A stretch of 42,769 bases of DNA from a virus. The stretch covers positions 1 to 42,769 of IMG/VR virus record IMGVR_UViG_3300034102_000967; one strand, given 5' to 3'. The notes under the pieces were generated by a model, which saw only the letters and a program-made list of their open reading frames with translations, ran no database searches and was not told the origin of the DNA. Both the position numbers and the translations under genes were made by a program. This document shows, one piece after another, positions 16,059 through 24,959 of this stretch (the stretch's first letter is position 1; each line of letters begins with the position of its first letter).

Positions 16059-16638
16059 ACATCTACATTATTGGATGTGTGCGATCAGAGAAAGCAATGA
16101 CCCTAAACGCACACTAGATGCATTCTGGAAAGGCCAGATGCAGAGCAAGGAATGGTTGATAACAAACCTTAGACCGTTTATTAAAAACTGGGTTCGGATT
16201 GAAATACACGGGGGGTGGGTTGGTGTATTAGCTAGTATGCTATTTCAAAGTGATATTCCTGCCAAGTATATCCTAAGTGTTGACATAGATCCCGAATGTG
16301 AACCCATCGCAATGATGATGAACAAAGGTGAAGAACAGGTAGGAAAGTTTCGTGCATTAACCGCAGACATGTGTGAAGTTCCCACACACGGTGATATTAT
16401 CATCAATACCAGCTGCGAGCATATAACACAAGACCAGTATGCCGCATGGTTAAACAACATTTCTGGAGATCCGTTATTGGTATTACAAAGCAATGATTAT
16501 AGAATTCCAGAACATGTAAGAACCGCAGATTCTCTAGAAGATTTTAAAAATCAATGCGGTGTTAATGTTTTGTGGTCAGGATCGTTAAAACTACAACTAT
16601 ATACAAGATTTATGATTGTTGGAAAATTAAAGAGATAA
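16042..16638 (+). CDS. Methyltransferase-like protein (class I fold, probable)
   Basis: 198 aa with a TTG start at 16042, preceded by a good Shine-Dalgarno (GGAGAA, 5-nt spacing) inside the upstream gene; the next ATG (16075) would lose the N-terminus. VRIEIHGGWVGVLASMLF looks like a glycine-rich nucleotide loop, YILSVDIDPEC like the acidic motif II, and DIIINTSCEH like motif IV of class I SAM methyltransferases. The canonical GxGxG is not perfect. It ends in a 12-nt convergent overlap with the B12 radical SAM gene. Probable substrate: product of the adjacent radical SAM enzymes (inference). Confidence 0.65.
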   Translation: MKIDLEHLHYWMCAIRESNDPKRTLDAFWKGQMQSKEWLITNLRPFIKNWVRIEIHGGWVGVLASMLFQSDIPAKYILSVDIDPECEPIAMMMNKGEEQVGKFRALTADMCEVPTHGDIIINTSCEHITQDQYAAWLNNISGDPLLVLQSNDYRIPEHVRTADSLEDFKNQCGVNVLWSGSLKLQLYTRFMIVGKLKR

Positions 16639-18105
16639 TTTCTTTTCTATGTAAGACTTTATTATTTGATCTTTAAGAATTTTTAGATTAGAACTTCTAT
16701 TCTGTGAGTTTTCAGACAATGCCTGTTCAACTGACACTCCTTGACTCATGATGCCCCAAACTGCAAAAATGCCTGCTTTAGATTCAAATGGTCCTTGCAG
16801 CGGATCATATTCCTTCGACAACTTCCCAAACGAAAAGATATCTCCGTAATCATTCTTCCAAAAGATCTGCGGTGTTGATAAACTAATATTATGTTGTTCG
16901 AACGATGTCCGGTCCTCATATTTTTTTATTTCATCTTCGCTCATTTCGGAATATCCAAATTTAGAAAAATCTTCACCAAACGCACTTAGTACTTTGTTTT
17001 CTCCTATCTTTGGAATTGATAAATTCCAAAAATGCCAATGCTGATCTTTCCAATTTTCTTTCAACCATTGAATTGTTTTTTCTAATGATTCTTTTGGCTC
17101 TAAAGGAAGCCCTGCTATCAATGATGCAGTTCCCCGATAATATCCTACATCGGATAACATGCGTTCCCTGATTTTTAACATGGTTTCTTTAGTTGTATCC
17201 GGAGACATCCCTTTGCCGATTATTTTTCCAGTAGGATGATTAAAACTTTCCACTCCATAAAAATGTCCCCATATCCTACACCTCACTAATAGATCGAGTT
17301 GATAGGGTTTGGCATTAACTAAATCCAATCGAATGAACCCAGCAAAATTGGGTTTAAAATTAAGACGCTCTACTGCCGATGCTAATTTTTCTAACTTAGT
17401 GTCTCTTTCATTTATTGTTTCGTCGGCAATTAGGTAGTTGGTTATTCCCCATCGGTCGTAGTTAGACTGTAATTCTTGGTATAATTCATCTTCACTTGTT
17501 GATGTATCTTCTTTTAATCCTAACACAGGACTATCACAAAATTTGCATTTAAATCTACAACCCCTAGCTAGTTCAATGGTTAATACATCTGCACTTCTCA
17601 TAAAATCTCTATCTTCGTATTCTATCCTGTATGTCTCCAACGGCCACGCAGGATAGAATTCGAGAGCATCAGTGAACCATCCTTTGAAAAAAGGCTGTCC
17701 TGTAGGCTTCTTTGTACCGTTTCCAAATTCATAATTTAGAACCTCAGTAATGGCATGTTCACCGAATCCGTAAATGTAGTAGTGAGCATTTAGATCTTTG
17801 TTGAAGCGTTGACTGCCGCCTACTATTATTTTTATATTTTTATATTCTTGTCTAATGTGTGTTATTAGGTTTATAGTGTTATCATGATCTTGCAACCAAT
17901 TAACTGAAACACCCACCCAGCTGATATCCGTACGACTGGCTAATAGTTTTTTTAATTCTTCAATGTTCCAGAATGCAAAATAATCAACAACCTCAATGTC
18001 CCATCCATACTTTCTCAAGTGAGTAGCTATGCGATACGCACCGTTTGATCTTCCGGTACTAGGATTCTCTTCAGAAAATCCTGCAAAAATTAAACCTTTT
18101 TTCAT
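16627..18105 (-). CDS. B12-binding-type radical SAM protein
   Basis: 492 aa. The N-terminal ~140 residues look like a cobalamin-binding Rossmann domain (LIFAGFSEENPSTGR..., WVGVSVNW, IIVGGSQR), though the DxHxxG signature is not obvious. Then the radical SAM core with RGC183RFKC187KFC190D. Further down are GVESFNHPTGKIIGKGM and ASLIAGLPLEPKESLEKTIQWL, typical of the B12-radical-SAM class that methylates unreactive carbons or rearranges rings. Last gene of a minus-strand operon, ATGA-coupled to the family 2 radical SAM gene upstream. Confidence 0.8.
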   Translation of the reverse strand: MKKGLIFAGFSEENPSTGRSNGAYRIATHLRKYGWDIEVVDYFAFWNIEELKKLLASRTDISWVGVSVNWLQDHDNTINLITHIRQEYKNIKIIVGGSQRFNKDLNAHYYIYGFGEHAITEVLNYEFGNGTKKPTGQPFFKGWFTDALEFYPAWPLETYRIEYEDRDFMRSADVLTIELARGCRFKCKFCDSPVLGLKEDTSTSEDELYQELQSNYDRWGITNYLIADETINERDTKLEKLASAVERLNFKPNFAGFIRLDLVNAKPYQLDLLVRCRIWGHFYGVESFNHPTGKIIGKGMSPDTTKETMLKIRERMLSDVGYYRGTASLIAGLPLEPKESLEKTIQWLKENWKDQHWHFWNLSIPKIGENKVLSAFGEDFSKFGYSEMSEDEIKKYEDRTSFEQHNISLSTPQIFWKNDYGDIFSFGKLSKEYDPLQGPFESKAGIFAVWGIMSQGVSVEQALSENSQNRSSNLKILKDQIIKSYIEKKLSL

Positions 18106-19145
18106 AATTGGTCTCTGTCAGATACAGGTGCTTGTGCGTTTATTGCGCAGAACAAAACACATATTGCGATTCTATTTTGAGATATCCACCTAGCCTCAAT
18201 CTGGTTAAAAAAATCACCAGCAACGATGTCGGTCCAATTATTAAATTTAAGACTGATGTTTCGATCTCCATGATCTTTCCATAATTGATCCCAACCATCG
18301 TGCATGGTCTTTCCGAATTTGGTTTCATATTGATAAACTCCCGATGCTGTATAACAACACGGAAACAATCTACCTTTAACATCAATGTATGCTTCTTGAT
18401 GATTTTTCGATATGCAGGAGATGTCAAGAGATTTAGTTTGTTCTTTCCAAGTTGCTGCATTTGGTACAAATTTAATTTCGCTAATAAATTCTGTATCAGT
18501 TGGAGGTTCTATTTTTGTCTGTGATGCTCCGACTATTTCTATTCCTTTTATCTCGGACTGTACAAATCTATGAGGTTTCTTTAACATGAATGTTTTGAAC
18601 CCTAACTCGGAAGCAAGAATGCGAGCTTGATCTCGTTGATGTTCGTTGTGCCTAAATACAATAAACTGCCAAGTAGCATTGCCGCCTGCTGCTATAAATG
18701 CCTTGACATTTTTTATCAAACTATTCCAATTGACATTTACTCTATAGATATGATTGGTGTCTTCCAACCCATCAATACCGAATATAACTTCGTGATTTGC
18801 CGGCAATGCTTTTGCTAATTTTTCCCACCAACTAGCAGATTTCATACCGCCATTAGTAGCCACTGAAATTTTCAAGTTAGGATTAATGTTTTTAACAGTC
18901 TCGACAACTTCTAAAAAATTAGGTGCGGTGCAGGGATCGCCTATGCTACCAGCGAAGTGTACAGTCGACAACTCGTCGTAGACATGTTTAGGTATAGACT
19001 TAACAAAGAATTCAGTTTCTAAATACTCTTCTTGAAACCAAGACTTATCGTCCCCTTTGTCTTCTCGTAAACAATGAGGGCATCTCGCGTTGCATATAGA
19101 GCTGTTTTCTATTTCTAGAAAATCTAATTTATTATAAAAATTCAT
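18102..19145 (-). CDS. Radical SAM/SPASM-like protein, family 2 (second of a pair)
   Basis: 347 aa. C18xxxC22xxC25 (CNARCPHC), GSIGDPCTAP, ISVATNGG, FGIDGLEDTNHIYR, and FRHNEHQRDQAR match the gene at 15066 block by block; the late LFPCCYTASG and VLFCAI are the auxiliary cysteines. The two copies lie on opposite strands about 2 kb apart. The start overlaps the upstream kinase-like gene by 14 nt. The unusual last ~20 residues (ICVLFCAINAQAPVSDRDQL) have no counterpart in the paralogue. Substrate unknown. Confidence 0.85.
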   Translation of the reverse strand: MNFYNKLDFLEIENSSICNARCPHCLREDKGDDKSWFQEEYLETEFFVKSIPKHVYDELSTVHFAGSIGDPCTAPNFLEVVETVKNINPNLKISVATNGGMKSASWWEKLAKALPANHEVIFGIDGLEDTNHIYRVNVNWNSLIKNVKAFIAAGGNATWQFIVFRHNEHQRDQARILASELGFKTFMLKKPHRFVQSEIKGIEIVGASQTKIEPPTDTEFISEIKFVPNAATWKEQTKSLDISCISKNHQEAYIDVKGRLFPCCYTASGVYQYETKFGKTMHDGWDQLWKDHGDRNISLKFNNWTDIVAGDFFNQIEARWISQNRIAICVLFCAINAQAPVSDRDQL

Positions 19146-19836
19146 TCTTAATCGTTAGTAGCTGATCCACAAGGTCAGATGGATAATTATGTCTGAAACT
19201 TTCAAAACATATGTTCTGTAAAAACCAAAGATCGTATTTTCTTTTTATATCTACTCCGGTCTCTTGCAAAATAGGAGCAAGTTTTTCTTGCCGACTATCA
19301 CTTAACTGTATTAGATAATCGTGTATAGACCGATCTTCTTCATTTCTTTGAAAAGAAAAAAACCAATTGAACGGGCGCAGTACTCCGTCATCATATACCA
19401 ACCAACTATTAGGATGCATACTGAATTTCAATATGCCAGAACTCCACATCTCCCTATATCGCTGCTTTACCTGTTCTCTCCAATCCGGCAGCACATCGTC
19501 GTAGTTGCGTCCGTAGCCCATCATATAAAAATCATCCCCTGGCCACTTTATATAAATCTCTCTCTGAGATTCGTTGACGTCGATGACATCAGCAACGGCC
19601 ACTGTTGTCTTGGCTACGTTGTACATGGCTATTTCACGTTGGAAACGCTCAGTTAACAGATCCTCAGACCACTGTTCGTTTTCTAACTGAACATTATGAT
19701 ACTCTAGATTGCGATGAAACTTCATACAGAAAGTTTTGTTGTCAGGACTTACGTATGGAGTATAGACCAGATTGGCCCTGCAAATACCGTCAGGTTCTTG
19801 ATTGTAGTAGAAATTCCATTTGGTTAAGTTTGGCAT
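19132..19836 (-). CDS. Phage protein with possible kinase-like fold
   Basis: 234 aa from ATG 19836; in-frame codons further upstream overlap a promoter-like box. A possible kinase-like pattern is seen: TFCMKFHRN (Lys strand), RFQREIAMYNVA (C-helix), IYIKWPGDDFY (hinge) and SMHPNSWLVYDDGVLRPFNWF (His-x-x-N / Asp-like catalytic loop). This resembles LPS/aminoglycoside-kinase-like proteins, but the catalytic Asp is not certain. First gene of a minus-strand unit with the two radical SAM genes. Confidence in the kinase fold is low. Confidence 0.5.
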   Translation of the reverse strand: MPNLTKWNFYYNQEPDGICRANLVYTPYVSPDNKTFCMKFHRNLEYHNVQLENEQWSEDLLTERFQREIAMYNVAKTTVAVADVIDVNESQREIYIKWPGDDFYMMGYGRNYDDVLPDWREQVKQRYREMWSSGILKFSMHPNSWLVYDDGVLRPFNWFFSFQRNEEDRSIHDYLIQLSDSRQEKLAPILQETGVDIKRKYDLWFLQNICFESFRHNYPSDLVDQLLTIKNEFL

Positions 19837-19850
19837 AATAAATACGTACA

Positions 19851-19858
19851 TATTTATG
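19851..19858 (-). promoter_or_regulatory. Late-promoter-like CATAAATA box
   Basis: CATAAATA on the minus strand, 14 nt before ATG 19836 and facing the minus-strand radical SAM unit. It fits the NATAAATA consensus. The divergent plus-strand gene begins at 19872. Confidence 0.45.
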
Positions 19859-19871
19859 AAGAACAATTTTA

Positions 19872-20681
19872 ATGATTAAGGGAATAGACAATCGACCTTA
19901 TTTAGATATGACACCATATCTGGACATGAAGGTCTTCGACCAGTTGCAGCCTGAGATATATAGAGGCTTTGCTGATGCAAGACTATATGCTAAAGAGGGT
20001 ACCTGGATGAAGCCTGGGATGCGGGTAGAAGATGCTAGCTACGTACGAAATTGGAAACCTATCTACCAGGCCATAGAAGAATTCCTAGCACTGCCAGACG
20101 ACGATCCTATCAAACAGGGTGGAATAGATCTCTACAGAGATTTCCACAATTTCGAAGTTAGGAATAGATTTACTCGTTATCTAAAGATGGCTATGGGCGC
20201 ATACGATCCCTACATTTACTATTATCTGTGGGAAGAAGGTTCGTGGGACGATAGAACTGCCGCACGTAAGTTAACACCCGAAGCACAGCATTTTCCTAAT
20301 GTTGTCAGGTGGGTTGAAAGTCTAGTAGGCACAGTGTTTGAAGACATTGGTCGTGTTATATTTTTCCATTGCGAAGCAGATGGTATACCATTTGAACATA
20401 GAGATCTCGATGCTAGTCATGGGGTATGGGACAGCAATACCTATACACCTCATCGTAATGAATTCATTCACGTTAGGCCTAGTTTATCAAAACCGTTTTA
20501 TATATGGGATGCACATGCCAAGAAAAAAGTCTATATCGATAGTAGAGCTGCATGGTGGAATGATCAAGATTGGCATGGAGGAGATCGAATCATGCAGCAA
20601 AGCTACGGTCTTCGAATAGACGGCAAGTTCACTGAAACCTTTCGAACTCGATTAGGGGTTGGACATTTAGAAAATTATTGA
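19872..20681 (+). CDS. 2-oxoglutarate/Fe(II) dioxygenase-like protein
   Basis: 269 aa. A double-stranded beta-helix is suggested by GIPFEH176RD178LD (His-x-Asp facial pair), FIHVRPSLSKPFYIWD, KKVYIDSRAAWWNDQDWH235GGD (second His) and SYGLRIDGKF/TFRTRL (Arg for 2OG). Aspartyl/asparaginyl hydroxylase-like proteins of this kind modify side chains or small molecules. The start is divergent from the kinase-like gene; the end overlaps a second dioxygenase-like gene on the other strand by 15 nt. The substrate is unknown. Confidence 0.6.
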   Translation: MIKGIDNRPYLDMTPYLDMKVFDQLQPEIYRGFADARLYAKEGTWMKPGMRVEDASYVRNWKPIYQAIEEFLALPDDDPIKQGGIDLYRDFHNFEVRNRFTRYLKMAMGAYDPYIYYYLWEEGSWDDRTAARKLTPEAQHFPNVVRWVESLVGTVFEDIGRVIFFHCEADGIPFEHRDLDASHGVWDSNTYTPHRNEFIHVRPSLSKPFYIWDAHAKKKVYIDSRAAWWNDQDWHGGDRIMQQSYGLRIDGKFTETFRTRLGVGHLENY

Positions 20682-21179
20682 ATCTGAATAACTGACAATC
20701 TGTAGAGACACCTTGGCTTCAAATCCCAGATTACAAGCAGCATGCCAAGCATTGGGATCTTCAAACTCAAAAAGATCTCCAGCTCGATAATCTCTTAATG
20801 TTGTGTTCTCGTAGACAAATACATGCCCTAATTTAGCATCTTGCATGGCCATCCAAAATCGTCTTATATTGGGTTTGTTTTCCTTGAATAGATCTTGATG
20901 CATGGGAAACATATCACCCGGATTCAATTTAGAAAACCACCATTGTCCGTCTTCTCCTGGATCAAATGGCATCTCTATTTTATCTTGAAAATGGCTTTGA
21001 TAGTACAGTGTCCAACCTATTTTGTCAATACTGTATCCCGCAGCTCGAGCCTTGTCATATAACGGTATTTTATAAGATCCTACATTATCAGTCTCTGGAC
21101 GTCGATCTCCAGGAACTAACAGGATGGTATCTAGTATGTGTGGTTTCAACCAAGTTGAATAGTTTTTAATAAAACGCAT
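20667..21179 (-). CDS. Aspartyl/asparaginyl beta-hydroxylase-like dioxygenase
   Basis: 170 aa from ATG 21179. GDMFPMH94QD96 supplies the His-x-Asp metal pair, and DPNAWH146AACN the second His; VFVYENTTLRDYRAGDLFEFE is the cupin-like strand run between them. KVSLQIV may give the 2OG-binding basic residue. It resembles short AspH-type dioxygenases. ATG faces the plus-strand radical SAM gene with only a 16-nt spacer that holds a TGTAAATA box. Convergent with the gene at 19872. Possibly acts on the same product as the neighbouring enzymes. Confidence 0.65.
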   Translation of the reverse strand: MRFIKNYSTWLKPHILDTILLVPGDRRPETDNVGSYKIPLYDKARAAGYSIDKIGWTLYYQSHFQDKIEMPFDPGEDGQWWFSKLNPGDMFPMHQDLFKENKPNIRRFWMAMQDAKLGHVFVYENTTLRDYRAGDLFEFEDPNAWHAACNLGFEAKVSLQIVSYSDSIIF

Positions 21180-21187
21180 GATAACTA

Positions 21188-21195
21188 TATTTACA
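21188..21195 (-). promoter_or_regulatory. Late-promoter-like TGTAAATA box
   Basis: TGTAAATA on the minus strand, 8 nt from ATG 21179, inside the 16-nt gap between two divergent genes. A variant of the late consensus; the short distance makes it tentative. Confidence 0.35.
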
Positions 21196-22587
21196 ATGAC
21201 CGACAAACTGAAAAAATTTATTCAAATAGTAGAAGAGAAATCCGGATCTAAAACATTCTGTGTTTTGCCATGGATACACTTGGCCACTAGACCAAATGGA
21301 GATATGCGTATCTGCTGTGTGGCCAATGCCAGTGGTGCGGGATCAGGGGACTATTCCGTAGGCCTAGTTAAAAAAGAAAACGGGGATCCTGCTAACTTTG
21401 GAAAAGACTTACCTACAGATGCGTTCAATAACGAATATATGAAATCTGTTCGTAGGACCATGTTAGATGGTAAGGTACCCAGCAGTTGTACAAAATGTTT
21501 TGATGAAGAGGATCAAGGAATCGCCAGCAAGAGGATGTGGGAAACATTTACCTGGGATAAGGAAGGAGTTGATATTCCTAACCTCATAAAGGAAACATCC
21601 CAAGATGGCACAGTTCCTTACAAACTAGAATATCTGGATCTAAGACTAGGACATACTTGTAATCTAAAATGCATTATGTGTAGCCCGCATGACAGCAGTC
21701 AGTGGGTGGGTGAACACAAAAAAGTTTATCCGTTATTTCAAAGTTCATTGATCAAAAAACAGATGGATTGGAACAAAAAAGATTTCAATAATTTTTGGCA
21801 TGAAAATCCAGAGTTCTGGCAACAAATATACGATCAAATTCCTAACATAAAACATCTCTATTTTGCAGGTGGAGAACCTCTAATGATTCGAGAGCATAGA
21901 TGGTTTCTCGAGGAGATAGTTAAACGTGGATATGCTAAAAATATATCTATAAGATACAACAGCAATGGTGTATTAGTAGACGACGAAATAATCGAATTGT
22001 GGAAAGAATTTAAAACTGTGAGATTCTCAGTTAGTCTTGATGGAATTTTAGAACGTGGGCACTACATACGATACCCCTTAGATTGGAAAAAACTAGAAGC
22101 AGCTTTATGGAAGTTAGATAACACACCGGACAATATTCTTCCAAGGATTGCCTGTGCAGTGCAGATCCTAAATATAAAACATATACCAGATTTTATCAAA
22201 TGGAAGATCAACAGCAAATTTAAAAAACTAAATCTAGAAACAGCACTAGACGGAAATGTGTTAGGCGGGGGATTAATGAGCGTACACTTATTATGGATAC
22301 CCACATGGCTGAGTCTACGAGTCCTTCCTAAGAAAGACAAGGAAGAAGTTAGAAAATTATTTGCTGATTTGCAGTATTGGTTATGGAACAACTATACGCA
22401 AGATGCAGACTTCTGGGAAAAGAATCCATATGGTTGGCGAAGATGGGAAAGTATCCTAGACTGGATGGATGCCGAAGACCACAGCAATTTAATTCCTGAT
22501 TTTAAAGAATACATAAACACTATGGACACACAGCGAGGAACTAATTTTTCTCAGACTTTTCCAGAATTGAGTCATTTAATAAAATGA
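21196..22587 (+). CDS. Radical SAM protein with N-terminal twitch/SPASM-like domain, family 3 (first of a pair)
   Basis: 463 aa from ATG 21196. An N-terminal Cys domain (FC22VLPWIHLATRPNGDMRIC40C41, later C98xxC101) looks like a twitch/SPASM iron-sulfur domain placed before the core. The core carries C155NLKC159IMC162 and FAGGEPLM. This order is unusual because SPASM normally follows the barrel. Homologous to the gene at 25849-27111, which has the same N-terminal pattern. ATGA overlap with the GNAT-like gene downstream. A peptide or glycan substrate is plausible but unproven. Confidence 0.85.
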   Translation: MTDKLKKFIQIVEEKSGSKTFCVLPWIHLATRPNGDMRICCVANASGAGSGDYSVGLVKKENGDPANFGKDLPTDAFNNEYMKSVRRTMLDGKVPSSCTKCFDEEDQGIASKRMWETFTWDKEGVDIPNLIKETSQDGTVPYKLEYLDLRLGHTCNLKCIMCSPHDSSQWVGEHKKVYPLFQSSLIKKQMDWNKKDFNNFWHENPEFWQQIYDQIPNIKHLYFAGGEPLMIREHRWFLEEIVKRGYAKNISIRYNSNGVLVDDEIIELWKEFKTVRFSVSLDGILERGHYIRYPLDWKKLEAALWKLDNTPDNILPRIACAVQILNIKHIPDFIKWKINSKFKKLNLETALDGNVLGGGLMSVHLLWIPTWLSLRVLPKKDKEEVRKLFADLQYWLWNNYTQDADFWEKNPYGWRRWESILDWMDAEDHSNLIPDFKEYINTMDTQRGTNFSQTFPELSHLIK

Positions 22588-23018
22588 AATTTTGTCGTAT
22601 CAATTTAAGCAAGACTAACTATGAGCCAATGACTCGAGGACATCAATGGGAGTATGTTTCAGATCGTAAGTTTTCCGAACTCAACGATATCTACGAAATA
22701 TATTGTAGGTACAAAAAGTTCGATAGTGTCATGCCTATATTCTCAAACCAATACACTGACAGCTCAGTTGACATTGTGGGATATTTTGACGATGGCAAAC
22801 TAGTGGCCTGGGATATGATCAAAATACATGATGCCAAGAACGCAGAAGCATTGCAGTTTGCGTGGGATTATAAAAATCCGGATCTACGATTGGGTATGGA
22901 AAGTTTAAAGAATGCCTGTGCTATCTATAAACACAGAGGCTTTGAATATCTATATCTAGGCGCAGCGGCTAATTACAAAAAAGAAATCGACGGCTACGAA
23001 GAATTAGGCCCCGCCTAA
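22584..23018 (+). CDS. GNAT/acyltransferase-like phage protein
   Basis: 144 aa. The middle, DIVGYFDDGKLVAWDMIKIHD, followed by the RLGMESLKNACAIYKHRGFEYLYLG helix-strand and the KKEIDGYEELGPA end, resembles the C-terminal half of GNAT-type or arginyl-tRNA-protein-transferase-like acyltransferases. No canonical acetyl-CoA loop (Q/RxxGxG/A) can be seen. It is translationally coupled to the radical SAM gene upstream and converges with the gene at 23004 (15-nt overlap). Function uncertain; it may finish the modification begun by the radical SAM enzyme. Confidence 0.5.
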   Translation: MKFCRINLSKTNYEPMTRGHQWEYVSDRKFSELNDIYEIYCRYKKFDSVMPIFSNQYTDSSVDIVGYFDDGKLVAWDMIKIHDAKNAEALQFAWDYKNPDLRLGMESLKNACAIYKHRGFEYLYLGAAANYKKEIDGYEELGPA

Positions 23019-23480
23019 TCTCCAAGCTACTACATCATTGTAAAGATTTTCAGGCCAGTTCTTATAGTATCCAACATCTGTTAATTGTTTACTAGCTGCA
23101 TTTAGTTTTTCCGTCCGCTGTACTAATATGAGATTGTATCGACCGTTGCTGAAATTTAAGTGATGGAATACTTCAGGTATGTCTTTATGATCTTCCAAAC
23201 ATACGAATCCTCTAGACAGCCAATAGTCATTTAGACACCTAACATCTAATACAAAACTAGCTGGCTCTACGTCTCCGCACACAAATCCCACAACATCATA
23301 TTCCGTAGACCAATTTTCTAGACACTGCGTGATGTCAAAAATATAGTTGTCGGTCTCTACAAATTTTATCTTGGCCTTCCTGGCATACGGACATGGAGGC
23401 AACCCGTTAAGTAAAGCATCTGGTTTACTTAGGAATTCATCAATCCACGATCTAAGATACTGTTCAGATTCCGTAATCAA
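23004..23480 (-). CDS. Conserved hypothetical, 158 aa, coupled to the amidinotransferase
   Basis: 158 aa beginning at TTG 23480, 17 nt inside the amidinotransferase gene, with GGCGGA as Shine-Dalgarno; no ATG lies nearby. The N-terminus is a helix followed by LPPCPYARKAKIKFVETDNY, a CPYA segment that could carry a redox or metal-binding Cys. Later parts (FVCGDVEPASFVLDVRCLNDYWL, NLILVQRTEKL) look alpha/beta. I do not recognise the family. The fixed coupling to the amidinotransferase suggests a joint function. Confidence 0.6.
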   Translation of the reverse strand: MITESEQYLRSWIDEFLSKPDALLNGLPPCPYARKAKIKFVETDNYIFDITQCLENWSTEYDVVGFVCGDVEPASFVLDVRCLNDYWLSRGFVCLEDHKDIPEVFHHLNFSNGRYNLILVQRTEKLNAASKQLTDVGYYKNWPENLYNDVVAWRLGGA

Positions 23481-24633
23481 TTTGTCCGCCTGTTCGTTTG
23501 ATATCTAGAGTTAGACAATGCCAACCACCATCCCAGAAAAATCTATTTCTTAGTGGGCACACAATCGGGGTAATGTTGTGTTTTTTTAACACTTTCATTA
23601 ATTCTGGATTGTCGCTGTTGACCACTACATGCCTATCATCCACGACCAAGCAATTTAAGTCGAAGATTGTTTCTTCACAATAGCCAGTCCAGTTAGGCAA
23701 GAAACTTTCTACAAACTCAGTGAACTGGTCATTGCTCTCTTCTCCAGGTACCCACCACTTTCCTCTATTCTTATCACGCAACGAAAACCATTCTGCGACA
23801 TGACTCCAGTTCGAATCATTAAAGTAAATGATTTCCCATCCTGGAAATAGATTTTCGTTGCCTTTAAACCACGGTCCTGCTATCACCAATCCCGGCTTAA
23901 GAATACTAAAGACGCTGTCTAGATGTCCACCGATGGCCAAACTCTTGTATTTGAATATAGGATACTTTTGATCTAGGAATGTTTCTAGTTCTAGTGTTTG
24001 CCAGAGATCTACAATGCAAGAAGTGCCTATCCTTGTTAAGTTTGGACTACAAAATCCAGATAGCTTGTTAACTGTTTCGTTGGGATTCTTGAGATAGTAT
24101 TCCTCGTCTAGTCCGTGATCTTTGGCTTCTGCTTTGAGATTAACTTCGGATCTAGTGAACTGAAATTCTCCGTCATAGACTGTGAGATCTACTTGGTCTT
24201 TACCAAACCACTCGATAAATTTTTTTGTATATCCTGCGACTTCAAAAGTTTTATCAGTTATTAATAATTTCTCACCCATGACTACTGCGTCATCTCTGAT
24301 CTGCAAGGGACTAGTTGGTATGAGATTTTTTTTAGAAATATCGCTGACATCTGTATTGTACCCGATCCTACCATTGATATCTGCATAATCTAATATACTA
24401 TCTTTATAACCTAGTTCTTTAGGAGATGCTTGCAATACTTCGATGTTATGTGATCGCATCTGCTGTTTAAAATACTCAATGTCTTCGTTGGTTTCGTCAA
24501 CTATTTTTTTCAGAACATCGCCTATCTTTTTATTTTTAACACCGTCGAAGAAATTACTGTCGTAGGTGCTGCCCACAGCAACAACTTCTAATGGTTGCAT
24601 TTCATCCCAACTGTTTACTTTAATTTTTTTCAT
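23464..24633 (-). CDS. Amidinotransferase (glycine amidinotransferase-like)
   Basis: 389 aa, the usual length of the GATM/StrB group. These enzymes move an amidino group from arginine onto an amine through a cysteine. The fivefold beta-propeller features are visible: VVAVGSTYD at the N-terminus, SLAIGGHLDSVFSILKPG (Asp/His of the triad region) and GGWHC373LTLDIKR near the C-terminus, with the nucleophilic Cys. The acceptor is unknown. It lies in an operon of a DUF6614-like protein, two radical SAM genes, a PP-loop ATPase and a PLP enzyme, which suggests a guanidino-containing product. Confidence 0.85.
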   Translation of the reverse strand: MKKIKVNSWDEMQPLEVVAVGSTYDSNFFDGVKNKKIGDVLKKIVDETNEDIEYFKQQMRSHNIEVLQASPKELGYKDSILDYADINGRIGYNTDVSDISKKNLIPTSPLQIRDDAVVMGEKLLITDKTFEVAGYTKKFIEWFGKDQVDLTVYDGEFQFTRSEVNLKAEAKDHGLDEEYYLKNPNETVNKLSGFCSPNLTRIGTSCIVDLWQTLELETFLDQKYPIFKYKSLAIGGHLDSVFSILKPGLVIAGPWFKGNENLFPGWEIIYFNDSNWSHVAEWFSLRDKNRGKWWVPGEESNDQFTEFVESFLPNWTGYCEETIFDLNCLVVDDRHVVVNSDNPELMKVLKKHNITPIVCPLRNRFFWDGGWHCLTLDIKRTGGQIDYGI

Positions 24634-24952
24634 CTGGCCAATCTCTAAATAATGCGTGTTGTATGTTTCCTGATACGAATTGATTGAAACTACGATGCTT
24701 GCTTTCCAATTCGCCCTCTAATGGTGCTACTCTATCAAATGCTGAATCTAGCTGTGCCATGTTTTGAAATTCCATCATAATATGCCATTCCGGAATATCC
24801 ATGCTACGGAATCCCATCTTGCATCGAGTTATTCTATATGATTCCATCTTGCCTTCATCAACTAAATGTTGCAGGAATTCTTTCATGTTGTTTACCCAAA
24901 CAGTATCGGGTATGTCTCCGGATTTGTCAGCCCAGATGTGATATATATCCAT
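24620..24952 (-). CDS. DUF6614-like dimeric ferredoxin-fold protein
   Basis: 110 aa starting MDIYHIWADKSGDIPDT, with QHLVDEGKMESYRITRCKMGF, EWHIMMEFQNMAQLDSAFDRVAP and a HALFRDWPD end. It resembles a small bacterial family I recall as DUF6614 (dimeric alpha/beta barrel); the name is from memory. The start is 7 nt from the radical SAM stop upstream, and its stop is overlapped by the amidinotransferase start (14 nt). Such barrels often bind small metabolites, so it may be an accessory to the pathway. Confidence 0.65.
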   Translation of the reverse strand: MDIYHIWADKSGDIPDTVWVNNMKEFLQHLVDEGKMESYRITRCKMGFRSMDIPEWHIMMEFQNMAQLDSAFDRVAPLEGELESKHRSFNQFVSGNIQHALFRDWPDEKN

Positions 24953-24959
24953 GTGGTAT

